Below, piece by piece: positions 34,451 to 41,390 of a DNA stretch of 64,000 bases. The notes below the pieces were generated by a model that was not told the DNA's origin, ran no database searches, and was given only the letters and a program-made list of their open reading frames with translations. Source of the DNA: Eubacterium sp. (GTDB lineage Bacteria > Bacillota > Clostridia > Lachnospirales > Lachnospiraceae); assembly GCA_021769425.1 (NCBI GenBank), contig JAETSX010000030.1, positions 1 through 64,000 of the forward strand, given 5' to 3'. The position numbers were made by a program, and so were the translations under genes. Position 1 is the stretch's first letter. Each line of letters starts with the position of its first letter.

Positions 34451-34488
34451 CTATACATGTGTTTCTCTTTCTTAGCATATATCTTCTA

Positions 34489-34578
34489 TTATGGAAAAAC
34501 TTTTCCAAGAAAATCTAAAAATATAATTCCAAGAAAACTGATAAATAAAATTAAACATCCCTTCAAAAAATCTTTCAT
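34489..34578 (-). CDS. Small hydrophobic peptide, 29 residues
   Basis: Reads MKDFLKGCLILFISFLGIIF and ends FLGKVFP: a charged start followed by one membrane-spanning stretch. GAGGAG lies almost adjacent to the ATG, closer than usual. It starts 11 bases after the stop of the secreted protein gene and lies before its terminator, so it is probably on the same transcript. Size and shape resemble small membrane peptides such as type I toxins or immunity peptides, but there is no direct evidence for that. Confidence 0.45.
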   Translation of the reverse strand: MKDFLKGCLILFISFLGIIFLDFLGKVFP

Positions 34579-34589
34579 TCTCCTCAATC

Positions 34590-35024
34590 TCAATATGTTG
34601 CTGTACCACTTGCGCAAGTCACTTCCTCACCACCCACTGTACAGATTGCATATGTCCGGTAAGTGCCTCTGGTAGATAAAGTATGTGATTTACTCATAAC
34701 CTTTGAACCTGCATTTGCAGAAGATCCAACCCAAGAAACTATAGTATGCCAAGAACTTCCTTCTTTCCTCTGTAATCTCATTACTATATTAATAAAACAT
34801 AACTTTTTCGCAGAAACATCTGCAATACAATATGCAGTGTTCCCTTCAATTTTTATCCCGGAACTAATAGTCGATGTATTTTCATAATACGGCTGTATCC
34901 CGCTAACTCCCCCAGCTGCATTAGCATGAGCCGCCGCATCCTCATTTGCCGCTGCATTACTAACAGTTGACATACTTAAAACCAAACACACCACTGCCAT
35001 TACCATAGAAATTCTTCGTTTCAT
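34590..35024 (-). CDS. Secreted small protein, DUF6147-like
   Basis: 144 residues. A clear signal peptide (MKRRISMVMAVVCLVLSMST then VSNAAAN) is followed by an Ala/Gly-rich segment and a compact beta-rich domain: SSGIKIEGNTAYCIADVSAK, IVMRLQRKEGSSWHTIVSW and a C-terminal GTYRTYAICTVGGEEVTCAS with paired cysteines. The pattern resembles DUF6147 proteins of Firmicutes, whose function is unknown; I recognise it only loosely. ATG 35024 follows AAGGAG by eight bases. A TATAAT -10-like box lies near 35080 on this strand. Confidence 0.72.
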   Translation of the reverse strand: MKRRISMVMAVVCLVLSMSTVSNAAANEDAAAHANAAGGVSGIQPYYENTSTISSGIKIEGNTAYCIADVSAKKLCFINIVMRLQRKEGSSWHTIVSWVGSSANAGSKVMSKSHTLSTRGTYRTYAICTVGGEEVTCASGTATY

Positions 35025-35152
35025 AGATTCTTCTCCTTCCATTTCTCTTAATGTAAAAGTAACCTGGGTAAATCCCATAATTATAATAACAACTGAGAAT
35101 GGAAAAATATGACACTTTTTTTATTTTTTTATTTTCACTTACTTCAATCATA

Positions 35153-36577
35153 CTATGCCTTTACATATTTTTGCTTCGAGCTTTTCGGTTTCTCCGGTAA
35201 AGTCAGTTTTAATCTACCGCTGTCAACCAGAGGCTGTACCATCTGCGCCATAGTATAGGTTCTGGATTTTCCCGTAAAAGAAATTAACTCAGCCCTGGTT
35301 CTAGGTATACAGCAAAACTCTACAATAGAATCAGAAATCGACTGTGATTCTTTATCATAGCCATTCCTCATAACTACTTTAAATTCTCCATGAACCACAG
35401 AAAACTCTGGCGCCGGCAAACCCGCATTAAAAAATTCTGTGCGCATAGTTGGAATTCCAGAATATCTGTTTTCTGTTATTTTCAATAATTCAAGCATATT
35501 TGCCAAAACAGCATTTCTGGTTTCCGGGCGCACCTTGCCCAAAGCATCAATCGAAATTTTTCCATATAGTCCGCCGCTGTTGGTAATTTCCATACGGTCA
35601 CGATACATTTCAATGCGTATCGGCACGTTTTCCGTGTGGATACTGTAATCACGATGAACCAAGGAATTCAAAATCGCCTCACGCACTGCCTTAATGGGAT
35701 ATTCTTCTTTGTCATTTCGATGCCCATCTTCATCTATAATTGTTTTTGTCCTGCTGTTTTTCCGAACAAATTCAACTGCTTCATCCAACATATCAGGGAT
35801 AGCTCCGGTTATTCTCTTATTATCAATAAACCGCTCACCGTCGTTACCGACAGCCCCCATCTCTGTTCCTGGAAGCGCCACAGCTGTAATACATAACTGC
35901 GGAAAATACGCTTGCGGATATTTTGAAAAAGTCATAATTCCTGCAAGAGTAGGCACACCTTCCGCTGTAATTCCCATTAGCTCTAATATCTCTTCCGGCG
36001 AAACATTATCGGCAAGGTTTCTTCTCTCAGTCTTTACTGCATCCAAATAATTTTTCATCCTGTTAACGTCCATTAATTGCATCCTTGCATGCTCGACTGT
36101 CCTAATGTCATCGCGAATTCTCTTGCGAAAAGCCTCATAACTGTATATTTCATATTCACTCATAGGCTCGTCTGATTCACCTATCCGAACATAGGAACCT
36201 TTCACCCGCCCAACTCCTTTATAAAAAACAGGCCGTTCCGAAAGCTCCACTCCCGGAATTTCTGCTGAAACAATTATTTTCCCAGCGATTTCACAGATAG
36301 TAAACAAAGCACGAACAGGAGGCTCCATCTGTTTACATTGCTCGGTAACCTTTTTTTGCAAATCTTGAGCATCGTATACGCCTTTTATCGCGAATCCTTC
36401 TCTCTCATCTATCCCAAATACAATGATACCCCCTTCATCCTGATTAGAAAAAGACGACAATGTATCAAAAAGACGGGTAGGACATCCTTTCCCAGCTGCT
36501 TTTACTTCAATATTCTGTGATTCAAATCTTTTGCTGTGAATATCTCCCGCTAATTTTTTTAAGTCATCCGTTTGCAT
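35153..36577 (-). CDS. AlbA_2/HATPase transcriptional regulator or helicase-like protein
   Basis: 474 residues. The N-terminal AlbA_2 (Schlafen-type) domain reads ESQNIEVKAAGKGCPTRLFD, FSNQDEGGIIVFGIDE and ERPVFYKGVGRVKGSYVRIG. A central GHKL-type ATPase fold follows (IKAVREAILNSLVHRDYSI, MEITNSGGLYG), then a winged-helix C-terminus (RAELISFTGKSRTYTMAQMV). Proteins of this class are common in accessory regions and are annotated as ATP-binding regulators; their targets are mostly unknown. ATG 36577 follows GGAG by nine bases. A promoter and a 21-base iteron array lie directly upstream, suggesting self-regulation. Confidence 0.83.
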   Translation of the reverse strand: MQTDDLKKLAGDIHSKRFESQNIEVKAAGKGCPTRLFDTLSSFSNQDEGGIIVFGIDEREGFAIKGVYDAQDLQKKVTEQCKQMEPPVRALFTICEIAGKIIVSAEIPGVELSERPVFYKGVGRVKGSYVRIGESDEPMSEYEIYSYEAFRKRIRDDIRTVEHARMQLMDVNRMKNYLDAVKTERRNLADNVSPEEILELMGITAEGVPTLAGIMTFSKYPQAYFPQLCITAVALPGTEMGAVGNDGERFIDNKRITGAIPDMLDEAVEFVRKNSRTKTIIDEDGHRNDKEEYPIKAVREAILNSLVHRDYSIHTENVPIRIEMYRDRMEITNSGGLYGKISIDALGKVRPETRNAVLANMLELLKITENRYSGIPTMRTEFFNAGLPAPEFSVVHGEFKVVMRNGYDKESQSISDSIVEFCCIPRTRAELISFTGKSRTYTMAQMVQPLVDSGRLKLTLPEKPKSSKQKYVKA

Positions 36578-36610
36578 GATACAAAACTCCATTTCATATG
36601 ATATAATTTT

Positions 36611-36639
36611 AGTTTAACAAAAAAGTTTTGATACGTCAA
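36611..36639 (-). promoter_or_regulatory. Promoter of the AlbA_2 gene
   Basis: Minus-strand TTGACG (36634-36639), 17-base spacer and TAAACT (36611-36616), 34 bases before the start codon and abutting the repeat array. Confidence 0.55.
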
Positions 36640-36640
36640 G

Positions 36641-36750
36641 TTTTGATAACTATTTTTCAGATTTTGAAAAGTAAATATTATAGTTTGAAAAGTAGTTATC
36701 AAATTTTGAAAAGTAGTTATCAAATTTTGAAAAGTAATTATCAAATTTTG
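36641..36750. repeat. 21-base iteron array upstream of the AlbA_2 gene
   Basis: TTATCAAATTTTG is repeated exactly at 36696, 36717 and 36738, period 21, joined by GAAAAGTAG-type linkers. Two degenerate units lie at 36661-36690 and one inverted copy (TTTTGATAACTA) at 36641-36652 touches the -35 box. A period of two helical turns puts all copies on one face of the DNA, typical of an operator array. I see no other function in this gap. Confidence 0.8.
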
Positions 36751-36751
36751 C

Positions 36752-36795
36752 TCAAAAAATGGCGTATTCTCAAACGAGATTACACCATTTTTTGA
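36752..36795. terminator. Bidirectional terminator after the second DUF4367 gene
   Basis: An 11-base-pair outer stem (TCAAAAAATGG at 36752-36762, inverted at 36785-36795) continues inward with few mismatches to a GTTT loop and has T6 in the closing arm on both strands. The bases from 36796 to 36907 hold no gene. Confidence 0.75.
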
Positions 36796-36907
36796 AATCA
36801 TCCCAATTCACTTATCACAAAAAAACTTATCCTTTACTTACTAAAAACTGTATAACAATGTTTTACATATATCATATTGTTAAAACATATGTCCTAACTA
36901 TTACAAA

Positions 36908-37648
36908 TTATTTTATAGGCTCACTTACAAGTTCTAACTTCTCAGCTAATTTTATCAATTCTTCTTTAGAAAATGTTCCATTTAATACCAATTCATAGAT
37001 TCCATTAGATATAATTAAGGAACCTATCCCCCTATCTTCTACATAATATCCAGTAAAACCATTCATATTCACATCTTCCAAAGGCTCTACATCAGAAGTA
37101 AGAATTTCTGGATCTCCACTTTCTTGCCATATTTGTTTCAAAAATAATACCTCTTCTTCTGAGTTAGAGTAGGTCACATAATATTTTTGGAATTCCTCTT
37201 CATATTTTTCCGATTTCAAAGTAAATCCTTCCGGAACCTCCTTCAACCGATACTTCCTAAATTCCCCTTTATCCTCTTCTGCATCTGCCTGCACTTCCTC
37301 ATTCTGTATCCTCACATGATCCTCTTTCTGCTCAATCTGAAAACCATTCAGCCATTGTATAATCGGTTCCGCTGCAAGTACGCTTCCGCCTACCAGCATC
37401 AAGATCAGCAAAGCAATTGCTATCCACCTTCTTTTCGAATGAATCGGGCGGTATAATTCCAACAGAGAATTGCAGGATTTGTCCAACTCGTTTCCTCCCG
37501 GCGATTCTAACATCCGGATTGCCCGCTTTATCTTTCTTCGGAATTTTGCAGAAAACTGGTGCTCTGGCAGATTCTGGGGACGGTTCGCATAGTCCTCTTT
37601 TACCATCTCTTCCAATGCCTGATTCAACAGTTTGTCCATATCGTTCAT
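36908..37648 (-). CDS. DUF4367 membrane protein, paralogue
   Basis: 246 residues. Same plan as the protein at 33461-34189: basic N-terminus with LLELYRPIHSKRR, one membrane helix (IAIALLILMLVGGSVLAAE), then a secreted DUF4367 domain (NGFTGYYVEDRGIGSLIISN, SKEELIKLAEKLEL). AGGAGG precedes ATG 37648 by six bases; an open extension of 26 codons upstream is not matched in the paralogue. Again no sigma factor gene lies upstream: the next 650 bases hold only gene fragments. The two copies are about 55-60 percent alike by eye, so the duplication is not recent. Confidence 0.82.
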   Translation of the reverse strand: MNDMDKLLNQALEEMVKEDYANRPQNLPEHQFSAKFRRKIKRAIRMLESPGGNELDKSCNSLLELYRPIHSKRRWIAIALLILMLVGGSVLAAEPIIQWLNGFQIEQKEDHVRIQNEEVQADAEEDKGEFRKYRLKEVPEGFTLKSEKYEEEFQKYYVTYSNSEEEVLFLKQIWQESGDPEILTSDVEPLEDVNMNGFTGYYVEDRGIGSLIISNGIYELVLNGTFSKEELIKLAEKLELVSEPIK

Positions 37649-37805
37649 AGTTCCCCTCCTCAAAACTATTTTTAACATACACTCAACATTTTGCCCCAAG
37701 GGGACATTTTCACTATATATTGACAATTAATATAGCTCTTTCATGACACTTTTCCCGCTAATAATAATTTTTCTGTTATTGATATACCAAATTAGCACAT
37801 TAACA

Positions 37806-37841
37806 AAAGGGCGCAAACAAATTTCTATTTACGCCCTTTTA
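37806..37841 (-). terminator. Terminator after a gene remnant
   Basis: A perfect 9-base-pair stem AAAAGGGCG/CGCCCTTTT (37806-37814 with 37833-37841), T-rich on both strands, 11 bases past the stop of the remnant at 37852. Confidence 0.75.
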
Positions 37842-37851
37842 CTAATTATGC

Positions 37852-38030
37852 TAAACTTTCTCTAAAACACTGTTAAAACTCTGCACCACATTGTCAATAT
37901 TATAATCCAACACGTAATCAGGCGGATACTCTGGTAACATGATAGATTTTAATCTCTCACCTTTCGGCTTCCGTCCATAAGAAAACTTGTAACGATTATT
38001 TGTAATACATTGTGCATAAAACAATTTTTC
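37852..38030 (-). pseudogene. C-terminal fragment of a restriction-modification specificity/methylase protein
   Basis: A stop-free stretch of 59 codons without a start reads LFYAQCITNNRYKFSYGRKP, then KGERLKSIMLPEYPPD and ends SVLEKV. The NRYKFSYGRK...L...LP pattern is typical of the end of a target-recognition domain in type I or type IIG restriction-modification proteins. An in-frame TAG at 38031-38033 and unrelated sequence upstream show that the rest of the gene is gone. It keeps its terminator. Confidence 0.55.
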
Positions 38031-38117
38031 CTACAAACTCATACTGCGTTTATGTGTCGATTTATTTCATCATTCAAAAGTAAATACGGTGACCTGTGCA
38101 GTAATACTTACAGCTAA

Positions 38118-38243
38118 AAACCGCATCCAAAGGGAAAAAACTGGTTTGCATATTGCAGAGATGAATGCCATAAACAGTATCACGGTATGGCAAAACCGAA
38201 GCGAGAAATGTATTTCGACGACATTATCCCGGACGGAATCTAA
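38118..38243 (+). pseudogene. Possible 3' remnant of an unknown gene
   Basis: A 41-codon open stretch with no start reads KPHPKGKNWFAYCRDECHKQ and YHGMAKPKREMYFDDIIPDGI before a stop. Composition (Cys, His, Trp, Asp) looks like a real C-terminus rather than noise, but I recognise no family. Two other frames are also open across this stretch, so the call is weak. Confidence 0.25.
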
Positions 38244-38255
38244 TTCACTGACCTT

Positions 38256-38370
38256 GTACTTGCGACGCAAATGTCGTAACTTTATTATGAACTTTCTGCG
38301 GCGCTATTGATAATTTGAGAAATTCGTGGTATACTATACAAGAAAGTAGCGACGCAATAGTCGCAAGTAC
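38256..38370. repeat. Inverted GCGACGCAA repeats around the ATPase promoter
   Basis: GTACTTGCGAC at 38256-38266 is exactly inverted at 38360-38370, with GCGACGCAA in both neighbourhoods. The right copy begins just past the expected transcription start, so the pair brackets the promoter. A third, inverted copy of the right one occurs after the gene at 39751-39776. Confidence 0.7.
38307..38335 (+). promoter_or_regulatory. Sigma-A promoter of the AAA_14 ATPase gene
   Basis: TTGATA (38307-38312), 17-base spacer, TATACT (38330-38335), 47 bases before the start codon. Confidence 0.75.
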
Positions 38371-38382
38371 GAGGTGACTAAG

Positions 38383-39657
38383 ATGATTAAACGAGATTCT
38401 TATCTGAACCGCATGATTCATAATATGTGGAACAGCGAGGTCAAGGTAATTACCGGTATCCGCCGCTGCGGAAAGTCGGTACTGCTGTTTGATTTGTTCT
38501 ACGAGTACCTTCTCTCACAAAGAATTGAAGAAGACCATATTATAAAAATCGAACTGGACCAGAGACGTTACTATAAATTCAGAAGTCCAATCACGCTGTG
38601 TGAGTATGTTGAGGATCTTGTTGCAGAAAAGAAAGATGAGAAGTTCTATCTTTTCATTGACGAGGTACAGCTTACCACCAAGGTTATCGACAAAGAAAAT
38701 GGTGGCATTGAGGTTTCCATCTATGATATGCTCAATGAACTCAAAGCATATAAGAATTTAGATGTATATGTTACTGGCAGTAACTCAAAAGGATTGTCTA
38801 AAGACATTGCTACAGAGTTCCGTGGTCGTGCTACCCAAATCCATGTATTTCCTCTGTCCTTTGAGGAATTCTACTCTCATGTGGGCGGTGACGAGCGAAA
38901 GGCTCTGGACGCCTATATGCTTTACGGCGGCATGCCACGCCTGCTGGCATTAACAGATGAAAAAGATAAAAAGGATTACCTGTCCTCTCTGTACAGTGAA
39001 CTGTATGTAAAGGATATTGTAGAGCGAAATGGTATCGAGCGTGAGGATATTCTGAATGATATTCTGGATTTTCTCGCTTCTCAGATCAGTTCTCTGACCA
39101 ATCCTACGAACATTGCCAATTCGCTGACCAGCATGAAGAACGAAAAGGTCAACTCCACTTTAGTTTCAAACTATGTGCAGCACATTATCGATTCGTTCCT
39201 TATTTCTATGGCGAAGCGCTATGATGTCAAAGGAAAGACCTATTTCAAGTATCCAAACAAATACTATTACACGGATATCGGCCTTCGTAATGCCCGATTG
39301 AATTATCGTCAGTACGATCCCGTCCATATTATGGAAAACATCATCTACAACGAACTTCTGCGTCGAGGATATTCCGTTGATGTTGGTGTTGTGACCGACC
39401 GTACCGGCGGCGCCAATGTACAAAAGGAAATTGACTTCATTGTAAATGATGCAGATAAAAAAACCTACATCCAGTCAGCTTTCCAGATGGATACGGATAA
39501 AAAAGAATCCTCTGAGCTTGCATCGTTGATACTGACAAAAGACTTTTTCAAAAAAATCATTGTTCGCATGGATATTCCTCATAACTTCTATGATGACAAC
39601 GGAATCTTCCATTGCAATCTGATAGACCTACTGCTTGGTCGTGTTGAATTGTTTTAA
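38383..39657 (+). CDS. AAA_14 / DUF4143 ATPase
   Basis: 424 residues. The P-loop is GIRRCGKSVLL, Walker B FYLFIDEVQL, and a sensor-like VTGSNSKGL follows. The C-terminal DUF4143 region includes LYVKDIVERNGIE, NKYYYTDIGLRNA and ENIIYNELLRRGYSVDVG followed by a KEIDFIV segment that resembles a PD-(D/E)XK core. Such ATPases are frequent accessory genes in gut bacteria with no assigned substrate. ATG 38383 follows GAGGTG; GTG 38374 overlaps that site. It is the only plus-strand gene of the island and is bracketed by inverted repeats, so it may be a self-contained cassette. Confidence 0.85.
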   Translation: MIKRDSYLNRMIHNMWNSEVKVITGIRRCGKSVLLFDLFYEYLLSQRIEEDHIIKIELDQRRYYKFRSPITLCEYVEDLVAEKKDEKFYLFIDEVQLTTKVIDKENGGIEVSIYDMLNELKAYKNLDVYVTGSNSKGLSKDIATEFRGRATQIHVFPLSFEEFYSHVGGDERKALDAYMLYGGMPRLLALTDEKDKKDYLSSLYSELYVKDIVERNGIEREDILNDILDFLASQISSLTNPTNIANSLTSMKNEKVNSTLVSNYVQHIIDSFLISMAKRYDVKGKTYFKYPNKYYYTDIGLRNARLNYRQYDPVHIMENIIYNELLRRGYSVDVGVVTDRTGGANVQKEIDFIVNDADKKTYIQSAFQMDTDKKESSELASLILTKDFFKKIIVRMDIPHNFYDDNGIFHCNLIDLLLGRVELF

Positions 39658-39691
39658 GCAATAAACCAAGCTGATACCGTAAATACCATTT

Positions 39692-39726
39692 AGGAGTAGA
39701 CCCTCGGGATTGCTCCTATTTTTATA
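39692..39726 (+). terminator. Terminator of the AAA_14 gene
   Basis: AGGAG (39692-39696) pairs with CTCCT (39713-39717), with an inner CCC/GGG pairing, followed by ATTTTTATAT. Confidence 0.65.
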
Positions 39727-39750
39727 TCATTTGGCGCCGTCCGCTGTATT

Positions 39751-39776
39751 CTTGCGTCGTTTGCGTCGCAACTTTC
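39751..39776. repeat. Right-hand inverted copy of the GCGACGCAA repeat
   Basis: On the minus strand this reads GAAAGTTGCGACGCAA and continues ACGACGCAAG; the copy at 38342-38367 reads GAAAGTAGCGACGCAA then TAGTCGCAAG. The two differ at a few positions only and flank the ATPase gene in inverted orientation. Confidence 0.65.
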
Positions 39777-39846
39777 TGGTGGAAAGGCGCTTTTTTCATG
39801 CCATTAAGGAACAAATAGATTCTCTGAATATAAATTTTTTCTGCCC

Positions 39847-39893
39847 TTGACTTTTTCTGACAAACCATTTATTGTATTACTTAGATAATACAA
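39847..39893 (+). promoter_or_regulatory. GntR promoter with overlapping palindromic operator
   Basis: TTGACT (39847-39852), 17-base spacer, TATTGT (39870-39875). The palindrome TTGTATTA-N6-TAATACAA (39872-39893) covers the -10 box and has the form expected for a YtrA-type GntR operator, implying autorepression. Confidence 0.65.
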
Positions 39894-39924
39894 TGATACA
39901 TAAATATCAAGAGGGAGTGATCAC

Positions 39925-40305
39925 ATGCCATGGGATTTAAATTCCGATCGGCCCATTTTTATTCAGCTTATCGAAAAGATTCAAATAGACATTATATCCG
40001 GAAAATATGCCCCCGGGGATAAACTGCCGTCTGTCCGTGAACTTGCCCAGAAAGCCTCCGTCAATCCCAATACCATGCAGAAAGCCCTCGCCGAACTGGA
40101 ACGCACAGGACTGGTCTATTCTCAGAGAACCAGCGGACGCTTTATCACCGAAGACATAGGAATGATTGAGCAGCTAAAAACAGAACTTGCTGAAAAAGTA
40201 ATTACGGAATTCTTAGGGGATATGCAGAAACTTGGATATCAGAAGAAAGAAACTCTCTCTTTTCTGACAGAATTGATTGAATCAGATTGTCAGCAATCAA
40301 GCTGA
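39925..40305 (+). CDS. GntR-family regulator, YtrA type
   Basis: 126 residues. The N-terminal winged helix (RPIFIQLIEKIQIDIISGKY, GDKLPSVRELAQKASVNPNT, AELERTGLVYSQRTSGRFI) is followed by only about 45 residues of dimerising helix, which is the YtrA subgroup. These usually repress an adjacent ABC transporter, but here the next gene is convergent and unrelated, so it is an orphan in this window. GGGAGTG lies about nine bases before the ATG. Confidence 0.9.
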   Translation: MPWDLNSDRPIFIQLIEKIQIDIISGKYAPGDKLPSVRELAQKASVNPNTMQKALAELERTGLVYSQRTSGRFITEDIGMIEQLKTELAEKVITEFLGDMQKLGYQKKETLSFLTELIESDCQQSS

Positions 40306-40321
40306 TTCAAAGTTCGCGCCA

Positions 40322-40351
40322 TGCAGCATAATCAGTATTATTTATGCTGCA
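40322..40351. terminator. Convergent terminator hairpin
   Basis: TGCAGCATAA (40322-40331) pairs perfectly with TTATGCTGCA (40342-40351), between the convergent GntR and RluA-type genes and overlapping the last codons of the latter. Confidence 0.6.
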
Positions 40352-41321
40352 CTGTTCGAAATCTAGCCTCCAGATACTCCACCGCTTTCTGAAACTCCCC
40401 ATTCAAAGGAGCCGTCAATTCCCTTCCATCCGGAAATCTTATCCTGGAAGCGTGAAGCAATTGGAAGTGAACTTTCAACTTCCGCGCAAACCACAGATTC
40501 ACCTGCTTGTCTCCATATTTTCCATCTCCTACAACTGGATATCCGAAAGACGCCAAATGCGCCCGAATCTGATGGGAACGTCCGGTAATCAGATGAACCT
40601 CCAATAAGGTATAAACCTGCTCCTCAGAGATAAAAACTGCTTTTGGCATATATCCCATCTTAATATACTTAGCGCCCGGCAGCTCCTGTCTGGAAATAAC
40701 CGCCTGGTTGTTTTCCCGATCTTTAGACAGCCATCCTTCTGCCTGACTGCATTCTGTAATCTTTCCCTTTACCAGGCATTGATAATATTTTTCCACAGAA
40801 CGGTCGTTTAGCTGTTTCGCCATATCCTGCAGACCTTTCAGACTCTTTCCTGCAATCAGCAGGCCCGACGTGTTTCGATCCAAACGATTGCAGACAGACG
40901 GCCGGAACGTGCGCAGATCTGATTCTGTAAGTTTCTTCTGCCGGAGTAAATATCCTATGATATATTCATTGGCTGACACATCCCCTGCCGCGGCTTTCTG
41001 TGAAAGCATTCCCATTGGCTTATTGATTACCAGAATATCGTCATCTTCATAAATGATATCCAGCGGAAGATACGGATACTGGCTGGAAACGTCTGTAGCT
41101 TTTTCTGAAAATTTCTGAAAAGTCTCATCGGACAGAAATAATTTCACTTCATCTCCCAGCATAAGTTTTTCAGAGCCGTCCGCTTTCTTTCCATTTAATG
41201 TAATATTTTTCTTTCGAAGCATTTTATAGATAAAACTGCCTGGGGCCTCTGATAACAGCTTCTTTAAATACTTATCAAAACGCTGGTCTTTCTCGTTTTT
41301 TCCAATATGAAACTCCTGCAT
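40338..41321 (-). CDS. RluA-family pseudouridine synthase
   Basis: 327 residues. Isomerises uridine in rRNA or tRNA. An N-terminal S4-like domain (EKDQRFDKYLKKLLSEAPGS, KNITLNGKKADGSEKL) precedes the catalytic domain: IIYEDDDILVINKPMG, NRLDRNTSGLLIAGK with the catalytic Asp, LLEVHLITGRSHQIRAHLA and FPVVGDGKYG-like GYPVVGDGKYGD. The usual His of HRLD is Asn. AGGAGG precedes the ATG. The exact target uridine cannot be told. Confidence 0.93.
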   Translation of the reverse strand: MQEFHIGKNEKDQRFDKYLKKLLSEAPGSFIYKMLRKKNITLNGKKADGSEKLMLGDEVKLFLSDETFQKFSEKATDVSSQYPYLPLDIIYEDDDILVINKPMGMLSQKAAAGDVSANEYIIGYLLRQKKLTESDLRTFRPSVCNRLDRNTSGLLIAGKSLKGLQDMAKQLNDRSVEKYYQCLVKGKITECSQAEGWLSKDRENNQAVISRQELPGAKYIKMGYMPKAVFISEEQVYTLLEVHLITGRSHQIRAHLASFGYPVVGDGKYGDKQVNLWFARKLKVHFQLLHASRIRFPDGRELTAPLNGEFQKAVEYLEARFRTVQHK

Positions 41322-41390
41322 ATTTCCTCCTCTTAGATTTCAAATCCTTTTTCTCTGCCTTCTGAAAATGCTGTCCAGAGATTTTCCCAC

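Noticed and set aside
36641..36750. Possible CRISPR array
   Set aside because: Three identical units at 21-base spacing without unique spacers of 30 bases or any cas gene; better read as operator iterons.
36559..36801. 80-codon minus-strand frame with repeated FQNLITT
   Set aside because: It is a by-product of the 21-base iterons (multiple of three), overlaps the AlbA_2 start and has no ribosome site or believable composition.
38070..38310. Overlapping open frames on both strands upstream of the AAA_14 gene
   Set aside because: They conflict with each other, lack ribosome sites and cross the promoter; only a short C-terminal-looking stretch was kept, at low confidence.
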